DNA of 64,000 nucleotides, from NCBI GenBank assembly GCA_028694645.1, contig JAQVKM010000001.1, forward strand, positions 62,001 through 126,000, written 5' to 3'. Every line of letters starts with the position of its first letter. Within the stretch, counting starts at the first letter, position 1. The stretch comes from Bacilli bacterium (GTDB lineage Bacteria; Bacillota_I; Bacilli_A; RF39; UBA660). A program made the translations under genes and the position numbers. Below the pieces are notes generated by a model. The model had not been told where the DNA came from. It saw nothing but the letters and a program-made list of their open reading frames with translations, and searched no databases. Positions 1-8,470 of the stretch are shown here, piece after piece.

Positions 1-7
1 TATAATT

Positions 8-1609
8 ATGCTTGATCAAATAGCTCCTGTTTTAAAAAAAGCTAGATTGAATATAGTTCTTAAAGACTTGAATACATTTGAAAAAATAAACCCAATGGTA
101 TATTTTACTTATCCATTTAAATATGATGAAGTAGAAACATTTAATACAGACTATGAGTTTGTATCAAATTCCGAAATTAGGTATAAGCTAACTGATTTGG
201 ATGAAAGAACAAAAATAATAGAAAATATTGAATTATCCATCGATAGTGTATATAAAAATAAAGCATATAAAAATTTAAAATCAAGGGAAATATTTCATGA
301 AGAAATTGATAATAATATAGAAAAATATAAATTAGATAATAATAAAGATAGACTTTTAGAACTTATAATATTATCTCTAAATAGTCTTGAAGAAAACATC
401 ATAAAAGATAATATTGATGAAGATACTAAAAGACTTCTTTTATTAGAAATTAAAAATTTTGAAAATAATACAAAAAGGTTAGAAAGATGTTTAATGTTTA
501 ATTCTTTTAGTAGTCAATTACATATAGAACTGGATTTTATATTTAAACATTTATATAATAATTTAAGTGATATGAATTTTTTTGCTCAAAAAGAAAATTA
601 TAGAAGTGTAAATAAAGATGGTAGTGTAATAAATCCATTATATATTGATAAATCAATTGAAAGAATGGAAAAGGTATTGAATGATTTTAAAAATAAGAAA
701 AAAACAACTTTTGATTTTTTTGATATTTTATCAATAACAGAATTGAATCTTTCATTTATGTATATATTTAAAAGAAAAAGAAACTTTAATTTTTATAAAA
801 ATATAACTTTAAATAAAAAAGAGTTAGAATTTATAACACCAGCTATTAAAAATGAACTAATAAGTGGGGATAAACTACTCGAAACTTTTAATATAAATAA
901 AAATGTTAAAAATTTAGGAATAATATTACCATATTGTGAAAACAATGTATTTAAAGATTATATGGAAATAATAAATTTGGATGCTAGTTTTGAAAAAAGT
1001 AAACTTTTTGAATTGAAACAAGTTATGAAATATTTAACAACAAAGCAAATACCTAAAACTAAACATGAGATTATGGTATCAAGTTGTAGTCTTGATAAAT
1101 ATAGAGATGTCAATGAAAATTTAAAAAAATATAAAAACAGAACAACTAGATTATCAAAATTTATGGAAATTTATGGAAATGATGATGAATATAATATTGA
1201 AGATTATAAATTGTATTTAAAAAATTATAGATGTCTTAACGAAAATATAATATACACAAAAATTTGTTTAAGTATAATGTATGAAAATAAAGAAAAATTA
1301 TTTAAATTAACTGCTGAAGATTATGAAAATATAAAGAAGACTATCAATGATAAGTATAGTTATAGACAATATAATATGGAATTATTTTATTACTATGAAT
1401 TAATAAATTATATTACAAAAAATTATCCTGATTTTTTAAATAGATATATAAAAACATATTCTATTTTAGAAAATGAAAAGAAACATGTGTTTATATTAGA
1501 ACATTATCATGAAACTAGAAAAGAAGAAATGAAAAAATTGGTAATTGAAGAATTTAATAAATCAAGAACTGATATTGAAGAAAAACAGAAGATGTTGATA
1601 AAAATGTAA
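8..1609 (+). CDS. Unknown large protein, probably cut by the left window edge
   Basis: I do not recognise this 533-residue protein. It is hydrophilic, rich in Lys, Asn, Glu and Ile, predicted mostly helical, and has no signal peptide, membrane segment or familiar catalytic motif. The first ATG is only eight bases into the window, no ribosome-binding site can be seen, and the two codons before it are open in frame, so the real start may lie upstream. A perfect hairpin with a T-run follows the stop, so it ends its transcription unit. It is not obviously linked to the ECF sigma operon, which starts after a 240-base gap with its own promoter. The coding region is secure; the function is open. Confidence 0.75.
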   Translation: MLDQIAPVLKKARLNIVLKDLNTFEKINPMVYFTYPFKYDEVETFNTDYEFVSNSEIRYKLTDLDERTKIIENIELSIDSVYKNKAYKNLKSREIFHEEIDNNIEKYKLDNNKDRLLELIILSLNSLEENIIKDNIDEDTKRLLLLEIKNFENNTKRLERCLMFNSFSSQLHIELDFIFKHLYNNLSDMNFFAQKENYRSVNKDGSVINPLYIDKSIERMEKVLNDFKNKKKTTFDFFDILSITELNLSFMYIFKRKRNFNFYKNITLNKKELEFITPAIKNELISGDKLLETFNINKNVKNLGIILPYCENNVFKDYMEIINLDASFEKSKLFELKQVMKYLTTKQIPKTKHEIMVSSCSLDKYRDVNENLKKYKNRTTRLSKFMEIYGNDDEYNIEDYKLYLKNYRCLNENIIYTKICLSIMYENKEKLFKLTAEDYENIKKTINDKYSYRQYNMELFYYYELINYITKNYPDFLNRYIKTYSILENEKKHVFILEHYHETRKEEMKKLVIEEFNKSRTDIEEKQKMLIKM

Positions 1610-1627
1610 TTTATGCATATAAAAATA

Positions 1628-1654
1628 AAAAGTACTAGTAATAGTACTTTTAAA
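1628..1654 (+). terminator. Rho-independent terminator
   Basis: A 9-bp perfect stem (AAAAGTACT / AGTACTTTT) with a 6-base loop lies 19 bases after the stop of the first gene. The U-tract is short (four T). Confidence 0.7.
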
Positions 1655-1769
1655 GTGAGAAAATTTTTAAGCAGCATTTTAGGTGGAAAAAAAATTAATT
1701 ATGATTTATATTTTTATACAAATTAATTACTACTAAAATTTAAAAATCATTATACATAATTAAATAGAT

Positions 1770-1798
1770 TTGTAAATTAATTTAAAAAGAATTATAAT
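1770..1798 (+). promoter_or_regulatory. Sigma-A promoter of the ECF sigma operon
   Basis: TTGTAA at 1770-1775 and TATAAT at 1793-1798 are separated by exactly 17 bases, about 50 bases before the sigma factor start. An additional self-recognised ECF promoter could exist but I cannot identify one without known targets. Confidence 0.6.
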
Positions 1799-1850
1799 TG
1801 ATGCAATAAAAAGAACTTAATAAACGTTATTATATTGAGAGGTGATAAAA

Positions 1851-2390
1851 GTGAAATTAATTAATTTATCAATAAATTCCGGAATAAATGATTCATTGAT
1901 TAATAAGATAGCAAAAGGTAATGCAAAAGCTTTTGATGAGTTATATGAAAAAACGAAAAAAATTGTATTTGGAATAGCTCTATCAATAACTAAATCACCA
2001 AGTGATTCTGAAGATATTACTCAAGAAGTATATATAAAAATTCTTGAAAAATCAAAATTATATCAAAATAATAATAAACCTCTCGCTTGGATATATGCCA
2101 TAGCTAGAAATCAATCAATTTCATTAATTAGAAAAAACAAAAAAACAGATGAAGTTGATAGATTAGAAGATGATATTAGGTTTTCTAGTGTTGATAATGA
2201 GATAGATAAATTAATATTAAAATCAGCTTTAGAAATTCTATCAGAAGAAGAATTGCAAATAGTAATGTTACATAATTCTGGTTTAAAACATAAAGAAATA
2301 GCTAAAATGTTAGACATACCATTATCAACTATATTATCTAAGTACAATAGATCATTAATGAAAATGAGAAAATTTTTAGAAAATAAGTAA
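1851..2390 (+). CDS. ECF-type RNA polymerase sigma factor
   Basis: This is a group 4 (extracytoplasmic function) sigma factor of about 179 residues. Sigma region 2 is visible (AFDELYEKTKKIVFGIAL, then SEDITQEVYIKI and PLAWIYAIARNQSISLIR), and region 4 ends with a helix-turn-helix (LKHKEIAKMLDIPLSTI). Region 3 is absent, as normal for the class. I prefer GTG 1851 because GAGAGGTG lies at proper spacing; GTG 1842 sits inside that ribosome-binding site. The next gene, 11 bases downstream, encodes an RsgI-like membrane protein, so the pair should form an envelope-signal module in which the sigma factor is held inactive at the membrane. The regulon is unknown; the window's adhesin and wall genes are possible targets only by inference. 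Confidence 0.88.
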   Translation: MKLINLSINSGINDSLINKIAKGNAKAFDELYEKTKKIVFGIALSITKSPSDSEDITQEVYIKILEKSKLYQNNNKPLAWIYAIARNQSISLIRKNKKTDEVDRLEDDIRFSSVDNEIDKLILKSALEILSEEELQIVMLHNSGLKHKEIAKMLDIPLSTILSKYNRSLMKMRKFLENK

Positions 2391-2401
2391 AGGAGGAATT
2401 T

Positions 2402-3625
2402 ATGAGAAGCTTTTCTAATAAGCAAATTGAAAAAAGTTTGCAAAAATCAATAAGTAATATGACTTCTACTAACATGTCTCCAGATTTTAAAACAAGTTAT
2501 AAGGAGGAATATAAAATGAGAAAAAACAAATTATTTTTCCCATTCTTAGTACCAGCTTTAGCTGTATTTGTTGCAGTAGTTGGGTTAGGAACAAATTATT
2601 ATGATAAAAATTTAAAGGTTAATTCAAATATTACATTAGATGTTAACCCAAGTATTGTATTATCAACTAATTATTATAACAAAGTTATAAAAGTTAAAGC
2701 TTTAAATGATGATGGTGAAGAAATATTAAAAGATATTAATGTAAATAATCTTACACCAGAAGAAGCTACTAATATAATAATAGATAAATTAATTGATGAA
2801 GGATATTTAGAAGGAGATGGAGCTAATATATTACTTACAGTAGAAAATAATAATTTAGCTAAAGCAAAAGAAATTGAAGCTATTTTACTAGAATCAGTTA
2901 ATTCTAAACTAGATGAGGAATATATAGCTGGAACAGTAATTACTCAAGTTGATACAATAAGAAAAAATATTGATGAAGATATTAAATCATTAATGGATAA
3001 TTATAATATATCTTATAGTAAAGCAATATTTATAAGTAATATTATAAAAAAAGATGATACTTTGAAAGTAGAAGATTTAGCAAAATTAAAAATAAGTGAA
3101 ATAAGTAAATTATTAAATGACAACAATATAGATATTAGTGATATAGTAGGACATAATAATGAGGATAGCATGTATGAGAGCGCTGCATTAACTCAAGCTA
3201 AAAAAGGTACTATTGAAGCTGAACAAGCTAAAAATCAAGCAGAAAATAAAGTTCAAAATGCATCAGAAGAATTACAAAATCAAATTAAAAATAATCAGAA
3301 TACAGAAGCTGCAGAAAAGGCATATGAGGAAGCTGAACAAGCAAGATTAAAAGCTGAACAAGAAGCAATTGCAGCAAAGAAGGCTTATGAAGAAGCTGAG
3401 GCCGAAGCTAATAAAGGCGATACGACAAAAAATACTGAAACTAATCAAAATAGTAATGGAGATTCAACTAATTCTACATCAAGTGGTAATCAAGGAAGTA
3501 TAATTGGAGTAAACAGTACTAGTGGTAGTGTTGGAACAACATCAAATACCACTGGAACAAGTAGTGCTAATAGTAATTCTGGGCCAATGTCTGGTAGTAC
3601 AGGAAGTAATTCAAATAAAAGATAA
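2402..3625 (+). CDS. RsgI-like transmembrane anti-sigma factor
   Basis: A 407-residue single-pass membrane protein. Residues 1-45 are a short cytoplasmic segment, residues about 46-62 are the membrane helix, and residues about 75-165 resemble the RsgI middle domain (ITLDVNPSIVLSTNYYNKV, then ALNDDGEEIL). After this come a Glu/Ala/Lys-rich coiled coil (about 265-335) and a low-complexity Ser/Thr/Gly/Asn tail likely to reach into the wall. RsgI proteins bind their sigma factor through the cytoplasmic N-terminus and sense an external signal, here without a recognisable carbohydrate-binding module. AAGGAGG precedes ATG 2402. A second AAGGAGG precedes an in-frame ATG at 2516, which would make a form lacking the 38-residue cytoplasmic part. 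Confidence 0.85.
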   Translation: MRSFSNKQIEKSLQKSISNMTSTNMSPDFKTSYKEEYKMRKNKLFFPFLVPALAVFVAVVGLGTNYYDKNLKVNSNITLDVNPSIVLSTNYYNKVIKVKALNDDGEEILKDINVNNLTPEEATNIIIDKLIDEGYLEGDGANILLTVENNNLAKAKEIEAILLESVNSKLDEEYIAGTVITQVDTIRKNIDEDIKSLMDNYNISYSKAIFISNIIKKDDTLKVEDLAKLKISEISKLLNDNNIDISDIVGHNNEDSMYESAALTQAKKGTIEAEQAKNQAENKVQNASEELQNQIKNNQNTEAAEKAYEEAEQARLKAEQEAIAAKKAYEEAEAEANKGDTTKNTETNQNSNGDSTNSTSSGNQGSIIGVNSTSGSVGTTSNTTGTSSANSNSGPMSGSTGSNSNKR

Positions 3626-3631
3626 TAATAT

Positions 3632-3664
3632 AAAAATACAGTTGATAATATTAACTGTATTTTT
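3632..3664 (+). terminator. Rho-independent terminator of the sigma/anti-sigma operon
   Basis: A perfect 12-bp inverted repeat (AAAAATACAGTT / AACTGTATTTTT) with a 9-base loop begins six bases after the anti-sigma stop codon. Confidence 0.85.
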
Positions 3665-3842
3665 ATTTAAATTTATAAAAGTTGCACTATATCTTAATCG
3701 TTCAATAATAAAATATAGATAAATTTTAATAATTATCTTTTTTTATATATAATTATAAATATTTTCACTATTATTTGTAGAAATTTTTAAAATAGTAATA
3801 TATAATAAAAATAATATTAATTTTAATATTATGGGGGACAGC

Positions 3843-4730
3843 ATGGAAGTAAGAAGTAAAACAAAATCTAATATAGATGAAATATTAGAACAATACAAAG
3901 AAATAGGTAGTGATAGATATAATTTGTTAAATCTATATACATTGACTATCGATACTAAGCATACACAAAAATTTGATGATGCATTATCTTTGATAAAAAA
4001 AGATAATAAAGATATTTTATTTGTGCATGTATCAGATATTATAAATAACATTAACTATCATTGTAAAAATAATTGTAAACTTAAAACTTTTTTACAATAC
4101 CATGGAATCAGTAATTATAATAGCACTAATTCTTTAATTCAAGGTGCAAAAAGGAATTCAATTACTTTAGTAGCAGTTTATGATGATGGTTATTTAATTG
4201 AATATAAATTTATAAAATCTATTATTAATGTAAATGTAAATATTGATTCAAATAGATTTGATAGCTCATTAAAAAAAACAAATATAACAAAGGAAGTATG
4301 TAATCAAGCAAAAAATTTATGTGAATTTTATCAAAAATTAAAAATTAAAAATATACATAGGAATGCTGAAAATGATAATAAATCTAAATCACTTTTATTA
4401 GAAGAAATGATATCAATTTATACATATCTTTTAGGTAATGAACTTATTAATAAAAAAATAGGCATTTATTATGAAGATATATTGATAAAAAAATCAGCTA
4501 ATTCTAAAGGACATTTTTATGTTAAAGCGACATCTCCATTATATAAAGGTGAATCATATTTGAATCAATTATTAATTTATGACTTTATATTTAGTGATGA
4601 TTTAGATAATTTAGATTTTTGGAAAGATAATAAAGCAATGATTGAAGAATATTTACTAGAAAAAAAGAAAAATAATCAAAAGAAAAAAGATATTAATAAA
4701 AAAGCAGTTTCAAATAGTTGTTATAATTAA
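3843..4730 (+). CDS. Divergent, truncated RNase II/R (RNB-domain) homologue
   Basis: About 295 residues that align in patches with the RNB exoribonuclease domain. TIDTKHTQKFDDAL followed by FVHVSDI matches the N-terminal active-site block (TIDxxxxxDxDDA...VHIAD). NSLIQGAKRNSITLVAVYDDG matches the middle strand region, and KATSPLYKGESYLNQLL matches the TSPIRRYPDLxVHRLL block. RNase II and R are about 640-800 residues; here the cold-shock and S1 RNA-binding domains are missing and the core is shortened. The position of RNase II Asp207 is Lys, and the conserved Arg-Arg after TSP is Tyr-Lys. An active exoribonuclease is therefore doubtful. ATG 3843 is chosen for its GGGGGA site; ATG 3831 has none. 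Confidence 0.6.
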   Translation: MEVRSKTKSNIDEILEQYKEIGSDRYNLLNLYTLTIDTKHTQKFDDALSLIKKDNKDILFVHVSDIINNINYHCKNNCKLKTFLQYHGISNYNSTNSLIQGAKRNSITLVAVYDDGYLIEYKFIKSIINVNVNIDSNRFDSSLKKTNITKEVCNQAKNLCEFYQKLKIKNIHRNAENDNKSKSLLLEEMISIYTYLLGNELINKKIGIYYEDILIKKSANSKGHFYVKATSPLYKGESYLNQLLIYDFIFSDDLDNLDFWKDNKAMIEEYLLEKKKNNQKKKDINKKAVSNSCYN

Positions 4731-4834
4731 AATTATTATTAAATGTTATATCAACTTTTGTTATTACATTATTTTCATCATATAATAATATAATAAGTTA
4801 TTATTTTATCAAAATAGAAAGAAGGAATATATAT

Positions 4835-5554
4835 ATGAATAAAGAATATTTAAAAGAAGTAATTTTTGATATAAAAATAATAGAATATTATAAAAATAAA
4901 ATAAATAATGAATTACAAAAATATGTGGTTGATAATATAATAACTGAATACTCATTAAATGATGAAGGGCATAATATTGATCATATTAATTATGTTTTAA
5001 ATAGAGCTATTGAAATAGGCAAAAATTATGAATTGAGTTGGGATATTATTTATATATGTGTAATGTTTCATGATATAGCTTGTCATATAAATAGAGAAAA
5101 ACACGAAATATTATCAGCTTTGGTAGCTTATGAAGATAAATATTTAAATAGCTTTTTTACAAAACAAGAAATGAATATAATAAAAGAAGCAATAGAAGAT
5201 CATAGAGCTTCACTAGAATATATCCCAAGAAATATTTATGGTAAAATTTTATCATCAGCAGACCGTAAAGTTGATATAAAATCATATTTAATAGCTGCTA
5301 TAGCTTTTGAATTAAGAAAACATCCTGAAATGACTAAAGAAGAAGTTATTTCTAAAACCTATTTATTTGCTATAAAAAAATATGGAAAATCAGGCTATGC
5401 TGTTAATAAATCTTATGTCAACGACAATAAATATAATGAATTTATAAGTAATTTACAAGAACTAATTGAAAATGAAAATGTATATTATGACAATGCAAGC
5501 ATTATATATGATGAATTAAAAAATAAAAGATTAACAAAAAAAGTTTATAATTAA
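4835..5554 (+). CDS. HD-domain metal-dependent phosphohydrolase
   Basis: A 239-residue cytoplasmic protein with the HD-superfamily pattern: a first His block in GHNIDHINYVLNRAIEIG, the signature MFHDIACH about 30 residues later, then HEI and DHRAS downstream supplying further metal ligands. The layout resembles the YfbR/YedJ-like stand-alone HD hydrolases that act on nucleotides or phosphate esters; the substrate cannot be told from the sequence. AGAAGGA precedes the ATG. The stop codon lies inside a 34-bp palindrome shared with the convergent flavodoxin gene. No membrane segment, GGDEF or second catalytic domain is present, so this is not an HD-GYP or PgpH-type phosphodiesterase. Confidence 0.8.
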   Translation: MNKEYLKEVIFDIKIIEYYKNKINNELQKYVVDNIITEYSLNDEGHNIDHINYVLNRAIEIGKNYELSWDIIYICVMFHDIACHINREKHEILSALVAYEDKYLNSFFTKQEMNIIKEAIEDHRASLEYIPRNIYGKILSSADRKVDIKSYLIAAIAFELRKHPEMTKEEVISKTYLFAIKKYGKSGYAVNKSYVNDNKYNEFISNLQELIENENVYYDNASIIYDELKNKRLTKKVYN

Positions 5555-5569
5555 TTATAAACTTTTTTT
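5536..5569. terminator. Bidirectional terminator, perfect 34-bp palindrome
   Basis: The segment is a perfect inverted repeat with no spacer (AAAAAAAGTTTATAATT and its complement). It contains both stop codons of the convergent HD-hydrolase and flavodoxin genes and gives seven U residues on either transcript. Confidence 0.85.
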
Positions 5570-6040
5570 ATCAAATTCATTTATTTTTTGTATAAATGAA
5601 TTTATATTGTCATCTAGTATTTTGATATTAATATCATTATTTTTACTTATCATTTTAACTAATAATTTATTTATTCCAGTTTGCTTATTAATATCTGTTT
5701 CTCCGCCAAATGATTCACATATTAAAAATTTATTCATTAAATTTTCAGGAATATTGGTTTCAAAATATGTCTTTTTGTTTTGATCAAATCCACAACATAT
5801 GAAAAAAGCCAATTTTTTATTTTCAAGTAATTGTAAATTTTTATAAATAAATTTTTTTATTTTTTTATCAATCATTCCTATTCTAATAGGTGAACCAATA
5901 ATGATTAAATCATATTCATTTATATTAGGTTCATTTTTATTTAGATTAATTATATCAGTGTTGTCTAAATTGTTATATAACTCATATGCACATTTTTCTG
6001 TACTTCCTGTTTTACTAGTATAAATAATTATTTTTTTCAT
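5555..6040 (-). CDS. Flavodoxin-family protein
   Basis: A 161-residue FMN-binding flavodoxin-like protein. It starts with the phosphate-binding loop IIYTSKTGSTEKCAYEL, followed by DLIIIGSPIRIGMI (second flavin loop) and LAFFICCGF. The order and length resemble the flavodoxin-domain family that includes menaquinone-dependent protoporphyrinogen oxidase HemG, but no haem genes are nearby, so only a general electron-transfer or quinone-reductase role is supported. It reads leftward into the shared palindromic terminator and is divergent from the DUF1295 gene. AAGGAGAA precedes the start on the minus strand. Two adjacent cysteines (ICCGF) are present but are not part of a known cofactor motif. Confidence 0.78.
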   Translation of the reverse strand: MKKIIIYTSKTGSTEKCAYELYNNLDNTDIINLNKNEPNINEYDLIIIGSPIRIGMIDKKIKKFIYKNLQLLENKKLAFFICCGFDQNKKTYFETNIPENLMNKFLICESFGGETDINKQTGINKLLVKMISKNNDINIKILDDNINSFIQKINEFDKKSL

Positions 6041-6101
6041 AAAAAAATTCTCCTTTATTAATTATATTATATCATAAAGAATAATTATATTTATCATTAA
6101 T

Positions 6102-6129
6102 TTGACTAAATAACTTTTTGTGTTACAAT
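6102..6129 (+). promoter_or_regulatory. Sigma-A promoter of the DUF1295-DUF2177 operon
   Basis: TTGACT at 6102-6107 and TACAAT at 6124-6129 with a 16-base spacer, followed by AAGGAGG and the start at 6156. Confidence 0.65.
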
Positions 6130-6155
6130 GAAGACAATATATTAAGGAGGAACTT

Positions 6156-6938
6156 ATGGAAACTATTTTACAAACTATAATAATAATATTTGTTTATATG
6201 AACATACTATATATAATTGCTAGAATGAAAAAAAATAATTCCATTGTTGATATTGGATGGGGAATTGGATTTATCATATTAGCTTTAATCAGTTTATTGA
6301 ATAATATAAATCTAAAATATTTTCCATTTAGGCAAATTTTGCCGAATATTTTAATTATATTATGGGGAGGAAGACTAGCATATTATATCTTTAAAAGAAA
6401 TTTTAATAAAGAGGAAGATTATCGATATCAACAAATGCGAATAAATTGGGGTAAATATGTAAACATTAAATCTTATTTTTATATCTTTATGTTACAAGGA
6501 ATATTGATGTATATAATTTGTTTACCAATAATTATAAATAATATTAGTTATGTAGATAATATTTATATAACTGATATTCTAGGAATAATTATATGGATTA
6601 TTGGATATCTATTTGAAGTTGTAGGTGATTATCAATTAAGGAAATTCATTAAAAATAAAAATAATAGTGGGAAAATAATGAAAGATGGATTATGGAAATA
6701 TACTAGACATCCTAATTATTTTGGAGAAGCCACTATGTGGTTTGGTATATATTTTTTAACAATACACTCTAAAATAGGGATTTATGGAATTTTTAGTCCA
6801 TTATTGATAACATTCTTATTATTATTTGTATCTGGAGTTCCATTATTAGAAAAGAAATATGCAAATAATTTAGAATTCATTGAATATAAAAAAAGAACCA
6901 GTATATTTATACCTTGGTTTACTAAGAAAGGAAGATAA
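6156..6938 (+). CDS. DUF1295 membrane protein (steroid 5-alpha reductase/ICMT-like fold)
   Basis: A 260-residue integral membrane protein with about six hydrophobic segments. The C-terminal half carries the family signature [18 protein letters not shown] and ends with [11 protein letters not shown] and FIPWF, typical of DUF1295 and the related isoprenylcysteine methyltransferase/sterol reductase C-terminal domain that binds a cofactor at the membrane surface. A conserved [13 protein letters not shown] block lies near the N-terminus. It is followed two bases later by a DUF2177 gene. In proteobacteria these two families co-occur with cyclopropane fatty-acid synthase in oxidative-stress operons, so a lipid-modifying redox role is plausible here, but no cfa gene is in the window. 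AAGGAGG supports the start. Confidence 0.85.
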   Translation: METILQTIIIIFVYMNILYIIARMKKNNSIVDIGWGIGFIILALISLLNNINLKYFPFRQILPNILIILWGGRLAYYIFKRNFNKEEDYRYQQMRINWGKYVNIKSYFYIFMLQGILMYIICLPIIINNISYVDNIYITDILGIIIWIIGYLFEVVGDYQLRKFIKNKNNSGKIMKDGLWKYTRHPNYFGEATMWFGIYFLTIHSKIGIYGIFSPLLITFLLLFVSGVPLLEKKYANNLEFIEYKKRTSIFIPWFTKKGR

Positions 6939-6940
6939 TT

Positions 6941-7339
6941 ATGAATTATGTTAAAATGTATTTTATAGCTTTAATTGTTTTTGTTTTAATAGATGGGATT
7001 TGGTTATTATTTATATCTAAAAATTTATATCAAAAAGAATTGGGTTATTTATTATCAAGTAATCCTAATATAATTGCTGCTATTATATTTTATTTATTAT
7101 TTTTAGTAGGATTAATATACTTTGTTATTAATCCTGGTATAAAAGAAGATGATATAATTAAAATAGTCATTTCAGGAGCATTTTTTGGTTTAATAACTTA
7201 TGCAACTTATGATTTAACAAATTTAGCTACTATAAAGAATTGGCCACTCAAAATAACAATTATTGATTTAATATGGGGAACTACTTTATCTAGTGTTGTT
7301 TCAGTATTAACATATTATATATATAAATTTATAAAATAA
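6941..7339 (+). CDS. DUF2177 membrane protein
   Basis: A 132-residue protein with four hydrophobic helices matching DUF2177: DGIWLLFISKNLYQKELGYLL near the N-terminus, then GLITYATYDLTNLATIKNWP, with the family's conserved aromatic and Asp residues. The biochemical role is unknown. It starts two bases after the DUF1295 stop, with AGGAAG overlapping the end of that gene, so the two are very likely translated together. A bidirectional hairpin terminator follows and separates it from the convergent Crp/Fnr gene. Its association with DUF1295 is a recurring pair in other bacteria, which argues for a shared membrane-lipid function; that is inference from context. Confidence 0.8.
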   Translation: MNYVKMYFIALIVFVLIDGIWLLFISKNLYQKELGYLLSSNPNIIAAIIFYLLFLVGLIYFVINPGIKEDDIIKIVISGAFFGLITYATYDLTNLATIKNWPLKITIIDLIWGTTLSSVVSVLTYYIYKFIK

Positions 7340-7341
7340 TA

Positions 7342-7370
7342 AAAAGCTATTTAATAGCTTTTATTTTTTT
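7342..7370. terminator. Bidirectional terminator between DUF2177 and Crp/Fnr genes
   Basis: A 9-bp stem (AAAAGCTAT / ATAGCTTTT) with a 3-base loop and T-rich flanks on the plus strand and A-rich flank serving the minus transcript. Confidence 0.75.
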
Positions 7371-8035
7371 TCACTAATTTGAAATAATTTATTTTCATTT
7401 AAAATAATTATTTTATTTCTTTGTAGTGTAATTATTTTTTCGTTTTCAAAATACTTTAACATTCTACTTATTACCTCTCTTGCAGTTCCTAATTCATTCG
7501 CTATTTTTTCATGTGTAATAATAATGATATTATTTGAATCCGATTTTTGGTTTAATAAATATTCAGCTAATCTTTTATCTAGGCTACTAAAAACAAATTG
7601 CTCAAATATCCACATTATATCAGAAAAACGAGAAGACAATATATTATTTATATAATTAGATAAAACAAAAGATCTATTTAAAATATTTTTATATTTCTCA
7701 GTAGGTATTAATAATATTTCACAATCTTCTTCACATTCTAAATATATTTCAAAATTAATATTTTTCATAATACAAGAAGCTGAAAATAAACAAATATCAT
7801 TATTGTATAATTTATACAAAGTTATTTGTTTACCATTTGGTGATGCCATGAATGCTCTAATAATACCTGTATTAACAACAATTAAACCTAGACATGTAAA
7901 ATCACCTTTATGTATTAAATCATTTTTTTTATAATTAATTATTATAGCATTATTTATTAAATCATTTTTTTCATTATCATTTAATTGATTCCAAATTCTT
8001 AAACTTGATTTTAAAATATTTTCTATTTTATTCAT
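7361..8035 (-). CDS. Crp/Fnr-family transcription regulator
   Basis: A 224-residue regulator. Residues about 20-130 form a cyclic-nucleotide-binding-type beta barrel (NDLIHKGDFTCLGLIVVNTG, then GKQITLYKLYNNDICLFSAS) and residues about 150-215 a Crp-type winged helix with recognition helix ELGTAREVISRML. The N-terminal cysteine set of true FNR iron-sulfur proteins is absent, although five or six other cysteines occur in the effector domain, so redox sensing through thiols is possible. The gene is divergent from a thioredoxin pair, and an inverted repeat resembling a Crp/Fnr half-site pair lies between them. A role in controlling the thioredoxins and itself under oxidative or low-oxygen conditions is inferred from this arrangement. 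Confidence 0.88.
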   Translation of the reverse strand: MNKIENILKSSLRIWNQLNDNEKNDLINNAIIINYKKNDLIHKGDFTCLGLIVVNTGIIRAFMASPNGKQITLYKLYNNDICLFSASCIMKNINFEIYLECEEDCEILLIPTEKYKNILNRSFVLSNYINNILSSRFSDIMWIFEQFVFSSLDKRLAEYLLNQKSDSNNIIIITHEKIANELGTAREVISRMLKYFENEKIITLQRNKIIILNENKLFQISEKK

Positions 8036-8083
8036 ATTATCACATCCATATATATTATATCATTTTAAACATAAAATAAAAAA

Positions 8084-8100
8084 TTATCATTATGTGATAA
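8084..8100. promoter_or_regulatory. Candidate Crp/Fnr operator between regulator and thioredoxin genes
   Basis: TTATCA and TGATAA form a perfect 6-bp inverted repeat around a 5-base centre. The right arm, ATGTGATAA, recurs in inverted orientation at 8038-8046 next to the regulator's start codon. Spacing and half-sites resemble Crp/Fnr targets (TGTGA-type). Confidence 0.45.
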
Positions 8101-8158
8101 AGTTACTGAAAAAATATAATTTACAATATATAATTTAAAACAGAAAGAAGGAATATAT

Positions 8159-8470
8159 ATGGAAATAATAAAATTAAATACAGATAATTTTGATAATATT
8201 GTTTTTGAAGATAATAAAACAGTATTAGTAGATTTTTATGCTGATTGGTGTGGGCCTTGTAAAATGTTAGCTCCAGTTTTAGAAGATTTGGCTTCTGATA
8301 ATAATGATATTATTATTGGTAAATTAGATGTTGATCAATATACTTCATTAGCTGAGAGATTTAATGTTTATAGTATTCCAACATTAATGATTGTAAAAAA
8401 CAAAAAAATATTGAAAATTGAACCAGGATTTAAAACAAAAGAAATGTTAAATGAGTTTATAAATGTATGA
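8159..8470 (+). CDS. trxA: Thioredoxin
   Basis: A 103-residue classical thioredoxin. The active site is in DFYADWCGPCKMLAPVLEDL, the cis-proline loop is YSIPTLMIVKN, and the full alpha/beta fold length is present. It reduces protein disulfides and supplies electrons to enzymes such as ribonucleotide reductase and peroxiredoxins, using thioredoxin reductase (not in this window). AGAAGGA precedes the ATG. The gene is divergent from the Crp/Fnr regulator and overlaps the next, thioredoxin-like gene by four bases (ATGA), so the two are translationally coupled. Confidence 0.93.
   Translation: MEIIKLNTDNFDNIVFEDNKTVLVDFYADWCGPCKMLAPVLEDLASDNNDIIIGKLDVDQYTSLAERFNVYSIPTLMIVKNKKILKIEPGFKTKEMLNEFINV

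Noticed and set aside
3522..3722. Plus-strand frame overlapping the anti-sigma tail
   Set aside because: It lies in a low-complexity region and reads through the operon terminator without a ribosome-binding site.
4835..5554. HD protein as a c-di-AMP or c-di-GMP phosphodiesterase linked to the riboswitch
   Set aside because: It lacks the HD-GYP signature and the membrane part of PgpH; only a generic HD hydrolase is supported.
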